Assembly (NCBI GenBank): GCA_005877965.1
Contig: VBNP01000199.1
Location: forward strand, 1 to 5,338
Source: Gammaproteobacteria bacterium
Lineage (GTDB): Bacteria; Pseudomonadota; Gammaproteobacteria; Steroidobacterales; Steroidobacteraceae
Length of the DNA: 5,338 nt
Direction of reading: 5' to 3'
The notes beneath the pieces are model-generated. The model did not search any database. It worked only from the letters and a program-made list of their open reading frames with translations, and was not told the DNA's origin. Numbering within the stretch: the stretch's first letter is position 1; each line of letters opens with the position of its first letter. The position numbers and the translations under genes were made by a program. Below are positions 1-5,338 of this stretch, piece after piece.

Positions 1-495
1 GCTGTACTGCCCGGCCACGTTGAGGATCAGGTCGCCGTCGCGCACCCAGGCGCCGCCGCCGCCACCGAAGCTGACGTTGCTCAGCTTGCTGAAGGCCTTC
101 TGCTCACGGGCTGCCTGTTGCAGCGGCGGGGCGAGCAACTCGCCCAGCAGCAGCTCGACGAAGATCAGCAGCAGCCCCGCAAGCAGCGCAATACCGGCCA
201 GGCGCGCGATCGACACGCCGCTGGCGCGAACCACCGTCAGTTCACTGCCCCGCGCCAGCGAGCCCAGCCCCAGAAGCGAGCCGATGAGCGCGGTGATCGG
301 CAGCAGCTCGTACGCCAGCTGCGGCAGATTGAGCAGCGTGTACCAGAAGGCGCCGAGCGCGCTGTAGTGGCCGGTGCCGATGTCATCCTGCTGATCGATG
401 AACACGAACAGCGCGCCGAGCACCAGCACCACCAGCATTACCAGCAGCACCGAGCTCAAGATGGCGCGCACGATGTAGCGGTCGAGCACACTCAT
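1..495 (-). CDS. lptG: LPS export ABC transporter permease LptG (N-terminal part, 3' end outside window)
   Basis: LptG is one of the two inner-membrane subunits of the LptB2FG transporter, which uses ATP to extract lipopolysaccharide and pass it to LptC and the periplasmic Lpt bridge. Only the first 165 codons are visible; the family is about 350-360 residues. The protein opens MSVLDRYIVRAI, matching the VLDRYIGKTI start of E. coli LptG. TM1 spans about residues 12-33, followed by FVFIDQQDDIGTG and TM2 at about 61-82. The cytoplasmic coupling-helix motif LARGSELTVVRASG lies at 80-93; its Glu85 corresponds to the E. coli glutamate that contacts LptB. TM3 is about 96-120. The periplasmic beta-jellyroll starts near 140, where GAWVRDGDLI matches GLWAKDGNNF. 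The start ATG overlaps the lptF stop as ATGA, without a well-placed Shine-Dalgarno, so translation is probably coupled to lptF. One oddity is a run of five glycines at 144-148. Identification is secure despite truncation. Confidence 0.96.
   Translation of the reverse strand, partial: MSVLDRYIVRAILSSVLLVMLVVLVLGALFVFIDQQDDIGTGHYSALGAFWYTLLNLPQLAYELLPITALIGSLLGLGSLARGSELTVVRASGVSIARLAGIALLAGLLLIFVELLLGELLAPPLQQAAREQKAFSKLSNVSFGGGGGAWVRDGDLILNVAGQYS
52..66 (-). repeat. GGC/GGT codon run encoding five glycines in LptG
   Basis: On the coding (minus) strand five consecutive glycine codons, GGT followed by four GGC, encode Gly144-148 of LptG. They sit just before the conserved GAWVRDG strand at the start of the periplasmic domain. 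E. coli LptG has a serine/glutamine-rich loop at the same place, so this is probably a flexible turn. It is a short trinucleotide tract in GC-rich DNA, not a known repeat family. Confidence 0.7.
492..495 (-). promoter_or_regulatory. ATGA stop/start overlap coupling lptF to lptG
   Basis: On the minus strand the lptF stop TGA and the lptG start ATG share the four bases ATGA. No Shine-Dalgarno of useful spacing precedes the lptG start: the nearest purine stretch, GGA, ends only two bases before ATG. Terminating ribosomes probably re-initiate here, which would help keep the two subunits of a 1:1 heterodimer in balance. The coupling is inferred; the overlap is seen directly. Confidence 0.8.
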
Positions 496-1583
496 AGTCC
501 GCGCACCCGGTAGCGCAGCCGGTTACCCAGCCCCGGCCCCACGATCACCATGAGCGCGAGCAGCACCACCGCCGCGTGCGTCCACCACAGGCCGAGGAAC
601 TCCGGAATCGTGCCACGGGCGATCCACACCTTGCCCACGGAGATGAGATTGACATACAGGAAGAAGATCACCACCGCGAGCCACACGCGCGCGTAGCGGC
701 CCTGCCGCGGCCTGAGGCGCGCGAGCGGCACCGCGAGCAGCGCCAGCACCGCGCACATGAGCGGCATGGCGATGCGCGAGTGCAGCTCGGCGCGCTCGCT
801 GGCATCGCGCGAGTCGAGCAGGCTCGCGCTGGGCTGGGCTTCGAGATTCCTGATCGCGTCGCTGCTCACCGGCACCTGCACCGGCACCACGTGCTCGGCG
901 AAGCGCACGATGCGGAATTCGCTGGCGCCGGGCACGCCTTCGAAACGCTCACCGTCATAGAGAGTGAGTATGTGCGTCATGCCGTCCGCCGTGACGGTGT
1001 GCCGCGCCCGCTCGGCGAGCGCCACCTCCACCAGCGCGCCGCGATTGCGCTCCACGAACACCTCTTCGAGCGTGCCGTCGGGATTGACGTCCTGCGCGTA
1101 CACCACGGCGTTGCCGCCGCTGAAGATGCGAAACTTCCCGGGCGCAACCGGCGCGAACTGCCCGGCACGCAGCGCCGCGCTGCGCACGCCGAGCGCGCGC
1201 GCGGTGGCGTCCGGCGCCAGCACCAGGGTGAGCCATGCCAACCCCGCGGTGCCGAGCGCCGCGAGCAGCGCCACGGGCACATAGAGATTCGCAGGCCCCA
1301 CCCCGCACGCCAGCGCCGCCGCCATCTCGCTGTCGTGGTACAGCCGGCCGAACGCCAGCACCACACCGAGCAGCAGCCCCACGGGCAGCAGCAGCGAGAG
1401 GTTCTGCAGCGCGCCCAGGCCGATCAGTTCCAGCACCACACCCTGCGGGTACTGGTTGGCCGCGGCGCGCTCCAGCACCCCCACCACCTGGTTCGCCAGC
1501 AGAATGACGAGCAGCACGCCGGTCACGACCATCCAGGCCGTCACCACCTCGCGCAGAATGTAGCGGCCGAGGGTGTTCCCCAT
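492..1583 (-). CDS. lptF: LPS export ABC transporter permease LptF
   Basis: LptF pairs with LptG to form the membrane channel of LptB2FG, which extracts lipopolysaccharide from the inner membrane. The protein is complete at 363 residues, against 366 in E. coli. It opens with GRYILREVVTAW. TM1 is about 14-35, TM2 about 57-79 and TM3 about 98-123. The periplasmic beta-jellyroll runs about 125-262 and includes GKFRIFSGGNAVVYAQ, VFVERN and GERFEG. TM4 is about 269-290, TM5 about 298-320 and TM6 about 328-352. The coupling-helix motif GRLYHDSEMAAALACG lies at 79-94, and Glu86 matches the E. coli LptF glutamate in TESE that contacts LptB. The conserved PLARLRPRQGRYARV follows TM4, matching VPLSVVNPRQGR. 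The start ATG at 1583 is supported by the family N-terminus and an upstream AGGGAG. It is first in an lptF-lptG operon, divergent from pepA, and shows no frame damage. Confidence 0.97.
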   Translation of the reverse strand: MGNTLGRYILREVVTAWMVVTGVLLVILLANQVVGVLERAAANQYPQGVVLELIGLGALQNLSLLLPVGLLLGVVLAFGRLYHDSEMAAALACGVGPANLYVPVALLAALGTAGLAWLTLVLAPDATARALGVRSAALRAGQFAPVAPGKFRIFSGGNAVVYAQDVNPDGTLEEVFVERNRGALVEVALAERARHTVTADGMTHILTLYDGERFEGVPGASEFRIVRFAEHVVPVQVPVSSDAIRNLEAQPSASLLDSRDASERAELHSRIAMPLMCAVLALLAVPLARLRPRQGRYARVWLAVVIFFLYVNLISVGKVWIARGTIPEFLGLWWTHAAVVLLALMVIVGPGLGNRLRYRVRGL

Positions 1584-1590
1584 TGAACTA

Positions 1591-1600
1591 CTCGCTCCCT
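1591..1600 (-). promoter_or_regulatory. Ribosome binding site of lptF
   Basis: Reading the minus strand, AGGGAGCGAG precedes the lptF ATG. AGGGAG leaves an 11-base spacer, slightly long, while the GAG at the end of the tract leaves seven bases. Either could pair with the 16S rRNA tail. It supports the chosen start. Confidence 0.55.
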
Positions 1601-1656
1601 ACCCGCAAACCCGCCGGGCTCTTGAGTTACACTTGCCGTCGCTTGCAGCCGTGGCG

Positions 1657-1709
1657 GCGCCTCGCGCGCTCAATAAAGCACCAAACGGAGCGCGGCGCTC
1701 ACGAGGCGC
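1657..1709. other. Potential bulged stem-loop between lptF and pepA
   Basis: The left arm is one continuous 15-base stretch, GCGCCTCG (1657-1664) followed by CGCGCTC (1665-1671). The inner seven bases pair perfectly with GAGCGCG (1688-1694) across a 16-base A-rich loop. The outer eight pair perfectly with CGAGGCGC (1702-1709). The right arm carries a seven-base bulge, GCGCTCA (1695-1701). A competing local palindrome, GAGCGC-G-GCGCTC (1688-1700), overlaps the bulge. It could act as leader RNA structure if transcription starts upstream, or as an operator. There is no T-tract, so it is not a standard terminator. The pairings are read directly; a function is not shown. Confidence 0.4.
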
Positions 1710-1747
1710 GACCAAGGTAAATCGTAACGCACGCGCGCCTCAGCGGC

Positions 1748-1754
1748 AGGGGGA
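1748..1754 (+). promoter_or_regulatory. Ribosome binding site of pepA
   Basis: AGGGGGA lies six bases before the ATG at 1761, good Shine-Dalgarno spacing. It decides between this ATG and an out-of-frame ATG at 1756, which is too close to the site. The protein start MEF also matches E. coli PepA. Confidence 0.75.
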
Positions 1755-1760
1755 TATGGC

Positions 1761-3248
1761 ATGGAATTCGGGGTCTGGACGAAGGGCTTGGCAACACTCG
1801 GTGTGGATTGCCTGGTCCTCGGCGTGTTCGAGGAGGCGGAGCTCAGCGGCGAGGCGCGCAGCGTGGATGCGGCGTGCGCCGGCCGGCTGAAAGCTCTGCT
1901 CGAGCGCGGCGACTTCGCCGGCCGCGGGGGCGACACGCTGCTGATTGCCGATCTGCCCGGCATCAAGGCCTCGCGCGTACTGCTCACGGGTCTGGGAGGG
2001 AAAAAGAGCTTTCACCGCAGGAGCTGGCGCAAGGCCTGGGCGGCCGCAGCGGCGGCGCTGGCGCGCACGCGCATCGCCAGCTGTGCCGTCGCCATCGACC
2101 GCCCCGAAGCGAAACAGCTGGATGATTATTATTTCGGCCGGGCGGTCGCGGAGCTCACCGGGGCTGCGCTGTATCGCATCAACGATCTTAAAACCGGCAA
2201 GAAGCCGCCCGCGCCCGCCCTCGCCAAGGTGCTGGCCGGCCCGGTCCACAAGGCCGCCGCCGCCGAGCGCGGCCTGGCACACGGCGCGGCGGTGGCGGCC
2301 GCCGCCCAGGTGCAGCGTGATCTGGCGAATCTCCCCGCCAACGTGTGCACGCCGACGTTTCTCGCCGAGCAGGCGCGTGCGCTCGCCAAGCGCTCTGCCT
2401 CGCTCAGCGTGCGGGTGCTCGATGCCGCCGCCATCCGGCGCGAGAAGATGGGGTGCCTGCTCGCCGTGGCGCAGGGCAGCCACCAGGCGCCGCGGTTCAT
2501 CGTGCTCGAATACCGCGGCACCCGCAAGGCGCAGCCGCCCATCGTGCTGGTCGGCAAGGGCGTCACCTTCGATAGCGGCGGCATCTCGCTGAAAGATCCT
2601 CCCGGCATGGATGAGATGAAGTTCGACATGAGCGGCGCGGCGGCGGTGATCGCCGCGCTCACTCTGGCGGCGCAGCTGCGGCTCGGCCTGAATGTGGTCG
2701 GCCTGATCGCCGCGGTGGAGAACATGCCGGGCAGCAGGGCCGTCAAACCGGGGGACATCGCCACCAGCGCTTCCGGACAGACGGTGGAGATTCTCAACAC
2801 CGATGCCGAAGGGCGGCTCATTCTCTGCGACGCTCTGCACTACGCGCGCCGCTTCCACCCGGAAGCGGTGATCGACGTCGCCACGCTGACCGGTGCGTGC
2901 ATCATCGCCCTGGGGCATCATCACTCCGGTGTCATGGGAAACGACGAGCCGCTGGTGCGCGAGCTGCTGGAGGCCGGGACGCGCGCGGACGATCGCTGCT
3001 GGCAATTGCCGTTGACCGAGGAGTACGCGGAAGCGCTGAAGAGCAACTTCGCCGACTTTGCCAATGTCGGCGGGCGCGACGGCGGCGCGATTACCGCCGC
3101 GACTTTCCTCAGCAAATTCACCCAGGGACTGAAATGGGCGCACCTCGACGTCGCGGGCACCGCCTACCAGGGCGGTGCGCAGAAGGGCAGTACGGGCCGG
3201 CCGATGCCGCTGCTCGCGGACTTTCTGCTGCAGCGCGCGGCTCGCTGA
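1761..3248 (+). CDS. pepA: Leucyl aminopeptidase PepA (M17 family)
   Basis: PepA is a cytosolic hexameric enzyme with two metal ions per active site that removes N-terminal residues, preferably leucine, from peptides. In E. coli it also binds DNA as XerA/CarP, aiding Xer recombination at ColE1 cer and repressing carAB. The protein has 495 residues, against 503 in E. coli. The N-terminal alpha/beta domain (about 1-165) begins MEFGVW, and the catalytic domain follows. Expected metal ligands are all present: Lys266, Asp271 (in VGKGVTFDSGG), Asp289 (KFDMSGAAAV), Asp348 and Glu350. Catalytic Lys278 and Arg352 are present too, and the M17 signature NTDAEGRL is at 346-353. Other conserved blocks are DVATLTGAC (372-380), ALGHHHSG and NFADFANVGGRDGGAITA (429-446). 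The active site looks intact. It is read divergently from lptF, and a gap of 197 bp without holC separates it from valS. DNA binding is a family property and is not evident here. Confidence 0.97.
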   Translation: MEFGVWTKGLATLGVDCLVLGVFEEAELSGEARSVDAACAGRLKALLERGDFAGRGGDTLLIADLPGIKASRVLLTGLGGKKSFHRRSWRKAWAAAAAALARTRIASCAVAIDRPEAKQLDDYYFGRAVAELTGAALYRINDLKTGKKPPAPALAKVLAGPVHKAAAAERGLAHGAAVAAAAQVQRDLANLPANVCTPTFLAEQARALAKRSASLSVRVLDAAAIRREKMGCLLAVAQGSHQAPRFIVLEYRGTRKAQPPIVLVGKGVTFDSGGISLKDPPGMDEMKFDMSGAAAVIAALTLAAQLRLGLNVVGLIAAVENMPGSRAVKPGDIATSASGQTVEILNTDAEGRLILCDALHYARRFHPEAVIDVATLTGACIIALGHHHSGVMGNDEPLVRELLEAGTRADDRCWQLPLTEEYAEALKSNFADFANVGGRDGGAITAATFLSKFTQGLKWAHLDVAGTAYQGGAQKGSTGRPMPLLADFLLQRAAR

Positions 3249-3376
3249 CGCGTCACGGCGCCAGCCACGACCGCAAACTGCGCCACGTGCGCTTCTGCCG
3301 TCCGCGACGCCAGCCGACGCGGCGGCGCCGCCACGCCACATAACTCCCGCACGGGCGGCGCGGCACCCGCAGCCGC

Positions 3377-3397
3377 GGCAGCGAAGGCGGCGCTGCC
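3377..3397. promoter_or_regulatory. Perfect 7-bp inverted repeat upstream of the valS -10 box
   Basis: GGCAGCG (3377-3383) and CGCTGCC (3391-3397) are exact reverse complements separated by seven bases (AAGGCGG). The spacer covers the place where a -35 box would sit for the TATAAT at 3406-3411. It could be a dimeric activator or repressor site, or the stem of a pepA terminator lacking a T-tract. A chance match in GC-rich DNA is also possible. Confidence 0.35.
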
Positions 3398-3405
3398 CGA
3401 GCCGC

Positions 3406-3411
3406 TATAAT
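3406..3411 (+). promoter_or_regulatory. valS: Candidate sigma-70 -10 box of valS
   Basis: A perfect TATAAT stands in otherwise GC-rich DNA, 34 bases before the valS ATG. Transcription would be expected to start near 3418, giving a leader of about 28 bases. No TTGACA-like -35 box occurs at 16-18 bases (the bases there are AAGGCG, GAAGGC or CGAAGG), and there is no TG extension. The promoter would therefore be weak or need an activator. It suggests valS can be transcribed separately from pepA. Confidence 0.6.
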
Positions 3412-3445
3412 CCCTCGACGTTCCCGCGGGATCTCAAGACCGTCA

Positions 3446-5338
3446 ATGGAAAAGGTGTACGCGCCGCAGGCCATCGAGCGGCGTATTTACGAGCGCTGGG
3501 AGGCGCACGGCTGGTTCGCGCCCAGCGGTCGGGGCGCCCCCTATTGCATCATGATCCCGCCGCCGAACGTGACCGGCACGCTGCACATGGGGCACGCGTT
3601 CCAGCACACCCTCATGGACGCCCTCATCCGCTATCAGCGCATGCGCGGCCGCGATGCCCTGTGGCAGCCCGGGACCGACCACGCGGGCATCGCCACGCAA
3701 ATGGTGGTCGAGCGGCAGCTGAACGCCGAGGGCGTGAAACGCACCGACCTCGGCCGCGAGGCCTTCCTCGAGCGTGTGTGGCAGTGGAAGGAGCAGTCCG
3801 GCGGCGCCATCAGCGCCCAGATGCGGCGGCTGGGAGATTCGGTCGACTGGTCGCGCGAGCGCTTCACCATGGACCGGGGGCTGTCGCGCGCAGTGACCGA
3901 GGTGTTCGTGCGGCTGCACGCTGAAGGGTTGATCTACCGCGGCAAGCGCCTGGTCAACTGGGATCCGGTGCTGCTCACGGCGCTGTCGGACCTGGAGGTG
4001 CAGGCGCAGGAGGAGGATGGGCAGCTCTGGCATGTGCGCTACCCGCTCGAGAGCGGCGCGGGTCAGCTGGTGGTGGCGACGACGCGCCCGGAGACCATAC
4101 TCGGCGACGCCGCGGTGGCGGTACACCCGCAGGATCCGCGCTACCAGGAGTTCATCGGCAAACACGTGCTCGTGCCGCTCGCGGAACGCGCCGTCCCGGT
4201 CATCGCCGATGCGTACGTCGATCCGGCCTTTGGCACCGGCTGCCTCAAGGTAACACCGGCGCACGATTTCAACGACTACGACATCGGCCAGCGCCACCAC
4301 CTGGCGCTGATCAACATCTTCACGCCGCGCGCCACGCTCGCCGACACCGTACCGCGGCGTTTCCGCGGACTCGAGCGCTTCGAGGCCCGCAAGCGCGTCC
4401 TGGCGGAGCTCGAGGCCGGCGGACTCATCGAGCGCATCGACAAGCACCGGCTGGTGGTGCCGCGCGGCGATCGTAGCGGCGCGGTGCTCGAGCCTTATCT
4501 CACCGACCAGTGGTACGTGAAGATCGCCTCGCTCGCCGCGCCGGCCATCGCGGCCGTGGAGCAGGGTCGCACCCGCTTCGTGCCGGAGAACTGGGCGCGC
4601 ACCTATTTCGAATGGATGCGCAACATCAAGGACTGGTGCGTGAGCCGGCAGCTGTGGTGGGGGCATCGCATCCCGGCGTGGTACGACGCAGACAACAACA
4701 TCTACGTCGGCCGCGAGGAAGCCGAGGTGCGCGCGCAGCACCGTATCGGCGCGGGCATCGCCCTGCGCCAGGACGAGGATGTGCTCGATACCTGGTTCTC
4801 TTCGGCGTTGTGGCCGTTCTCGACGCTCGGCTGGCCCGACAGCACCACCGCGCTCGAGCGCTTCTACCCGGGAGACGTTCTGGTCACCGGCTTCGACATC
4901 ATCTTCTTCTGGGTCGCGCGCATGATGATGATGGGACTGAAGTTCATGGGTGACGTGCCGTTCCGCGACGTCTACATCACCGGGCTCATCCGCGACGAGC
5001 ACGGCGACAAGATGTCCAAGTCCAAGGGCAACGTGATCGATCCGCTCGACATCGTCGATGGCGTCTCGCTCGAGGACCTGGTGGCGAAGCGCACCACCGG
5101 GCTCATGCAGCCGCAGCTGGCGCCGGCGATCGAGCGCGCGACCCGCAAGCAGTACCCGGCCGGCATCGCGCCCCACGGGACCGATGCGCTGCGCTTCACC
5201 TTCGCCGCCCTCGCCTCCCCGAGCCGCGACATCAGCTTCGACCTGGCGCGCGTCGGCGGTTACCGCAACTTCTGTAACAAGCTGTGGAATGCGGCGCGCT
5301 TCGTCACCATGAGCCTCGGGGAGGGCGCGCCCGCGGCG
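3446..5338 (+). CDS. valS: Valyl-tRNA synthetase ValS (N-terminal 631 codons, 3' end outside window)
   Basis: ValS is a cytosolic class Ia synthetase that joins valine to tRNA-Val and hydrolyses mischarged Thr-tRNA-Val. The frame is open from ATG 3446 to the window end; E. coli ValS has 951 residues. Its start MEKVYAPQAIE matches E. coli MEKTYNPQDIE. The catalytic HIGH motif is HMGH at 47-50 within PPPNVTGTLHMGH. The CP1 editing domain contains VVATTRPET (209-217) and GTGCLKVTPAHDFNDYD (263-279). The catalytic fold resumes with DWCVSRQLWWGHRIP (396-410), QDEDVLDTWFSS (442-453) and GFDIIFFW (482-489). KMSKS is at 522-526, and the anticodon-binding domain is entered at NFCNKLWN (608-615). KMSKS comes about 32 residues earlier than in E. 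coli because loops are shorter. Missing are the rest of the anticodon domain and the C-terminal coiled coil. The Shine-Dalgarno is weak (AAGA six bases upstream), so the start rests mainly on homology. Confidence 0.97.
   Translation, partial: MEKVYAPQAIERRIYERWEAHGWFAPSGRGAPYCIMIPPPNVTGTLHMGHAFQHTLMDALIRYQRMRGRDALWQPGTDHAGIATQMVVERQLNAEGVKRTDLGREAFLERVWQWKEQSGGAISAQMRRLGDSVDWSRERFTMDRGLSRAVTEVFVRLHAEGLIYRGKRLVNWDPVLLTALSDLEVQAQEEDGQLWHVRYPLESGAGQLVVATTRPETILGDAAVAVHPQDPRYQEFIGKHVLVPLAERAVPVIADAYVDPAFGTGCLKVTPAHDFNDYDIGQRHHLALINIFTPRATLADTVPRRFRGLERFEARKRVLAELEAGGLIERIDKHRLVVPRGDRSGAVLEPYLTDQWYVKIASLAAPAIAAVEQGRTRFVPENWARTYFEWMRNIKDWCVSRQLWWGHRIPAWYDADNNIYVGREEAEVRAQHRIGAGIALRQDEDVLDTWFSSALWPFSTLGWPDSTTALERFYPGDVLVTGFDIIFFWVARMMMMGLKFMGDVPFRDVYITGLIRDEHGDKMSKSKGNVIDPLDIVDGVSLEDLVAKRTTGLMQPQLAPAIERATRKQYPAGIAPHGTDALRFTFAALASPSRDISFDLARVGGYRNFCNKLWNAARFVTMSLGEGAPAA

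Larger units (their letters stand above)
1584..1760. promoter_or_regulatory. Divergent lptF/pepA intergenic region
   Basis: This 177-bp gap separates the two divergent start codons and must hold the promoters for both directions. No strong pair of sigma-70 boxes is visible. The least GC-rich patches are about 1621-1635, around 1670-1686 and around 1714-1727. TACACT at 1628-1633 is a weak -10 candidate toward pepA, and TGTAAC (complement of 1626-1631) is a weak one toward lptF. Neither has a credible -35 box at 16-18 bases. Much of the middle is taken by a potential stem-loop (1657-1709). I see no small gene or RNA gene. E. coli PepA represses its own gene, so autoregulation here is possible but unproven. 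Confidence 0.6.
3249..3445 (+). promoter_or_regulatory. pepA-valS intergenic region without holC
   Basis: In E. coli and many other gammaproteobacteria this position holds holC, about 430-450 bp. Here there are only 197 bp and no frame resembles the chi subunit. Several GC-only inverted repeats are present, such as GCGCCGCC (3325-3332) with GGCGGCGC (3354-3361) across a 21-base loop. None is followed by a T-tract, so no intrinsic terminator for pepA can be called. The last 70 bases carry the valS promoter elements listed separately. Confidence 0.6.

Noticed and set aside
20..513. Overlapping plus-strand open frames opposite lptG
   Set aside because: Both are low-complexity Ser/Pro- or Gln/Arg-rich shadows. 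The minus strand encodes a clear LptG N-terminus.
576..1586. 336-codon open frame on the plus strand opposite lptF
   Set aside because: The translation is His/Arg/Gln-rich and patternless, while the opposite strand encodes a full LptF with the correct membrane segments.
1756..1890. Alternative ATG at 1756, in a different frame from pepA
   Set aside because: It sits only about two bases after the Shine-Dalgarno purines, and its translation has no family resemblance. The ATG at 1761 gives MEF, as in E. coli PepA.
1740..3341. 533-codon open frame on the minus strand opposite pepA
   Set aside because: It lies antisense to an unambiguous pepA. Its protein is rich in Arg, Gly, Ala and His without recognisable motifs, as expected when GC-rich third positions suppress stops on the opposite strand.
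3287..3343. Short GTG-initiated frame of 18 codons in the pepA-valS gap, considered as a small gene or holC remnant
   Set aside because: It is almost pure Arg-rich low-complexity sequence, has no ribosome binding site and shows no similarity to HolC.
3321..3361. GC-rich inverted repeats after pepA, considered as an intrinsic terminator
   Set aside because: The GCGCCGCC/GGCGGCGC stem has a 21-base loop and no T-tract follows. The 12-base palindrome GGCGGCGCCGCC has no loop.
3412..3445. valS leader considered as a T-box or other tRNA-sensing riboswitch
   Set aside because: The leader after the predicted start is only about 28 bases, far too short. T-boxes are also essentially absent from gammaproteobacteria.
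4927..4938. ATG repeated four times in valS
   Set aside because: These are in-frame Met codons in the conserved WVARMMMMG segment (E. coli has ARMIMM), so protein constraint explains the repeat.
3443..5176. 577-codon open frame on the minus strand opposite valS
   Set aside because: It is a shadow of valS with low-complexity composition and no domain I recognise. The plus-strand frame matches ValS residue by residue.

Overview
This is a GC-rich window (roughly two-thirds G+C by eye, with strong G/C bias at third codon positions). It looks like a conserved chromosomal block of a gammaproteobacterium. The support is the gene order lptG-lptF on the minus strand, divergent from pepA and valS on the plus strand. 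This is the classical E. coli/Pseudomonas/Xanthomonas arrangement, and the proteins align closely with gammaproteobacterial homologues recalled from memory. The exact lineage cannot be fixed from sequence alone.

Layout. Positions 1-495 (minus) hold the N-terminal 165 codons of lptG, whose 3' end lies outside the window. Positions 492-1583 (minus) hold complete lptF, which overlaps lptG by an ATGA stop/start junction. Positions 1584-1760 are a divergent regulatory region with a sizeable potential stem-loop. Positions 1761-3248 (plus) hold complete pepA with all expected metal and catalytic residues. Positions 3249-3445 form a 197-bp gap with no convincing gene. It contains a consensus -10 box (TATAAT) and a perfect inverted repeat just upstream of it. 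Positions 3446-5338 (plus) hold valS, the first 631 codons, truncated by the window edge.

The genes fall into two functional groups. LptF and LptG are the two transmembrane subunits of the LptB2FG ABC transporter, which extracts lipopolysaccharide from the inner membrane. Their presence implies a Gram-negative cell with LPS. PepA is a cytosolic M17 leucyl aminopeptidase, which in E. coli and Pseudomonas also acts as a DNA-binding regulator. ValS charges tRNA-Val.

The main departure from the textbook order is the absence of holC (DNA polymerase III chi subunit), normally found between pepA and valS. I found no mobile element, CRISPR array, RNA gene, toxin-antitoxin or defence system, and no sign of a previously undescribed system. 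Other long reading frames in the window are GC-driven shadows of the four genes. The findings are therefore modest: the missing holC, the architecture of the valS promoter, and the stem-loop between lptF and pepA.
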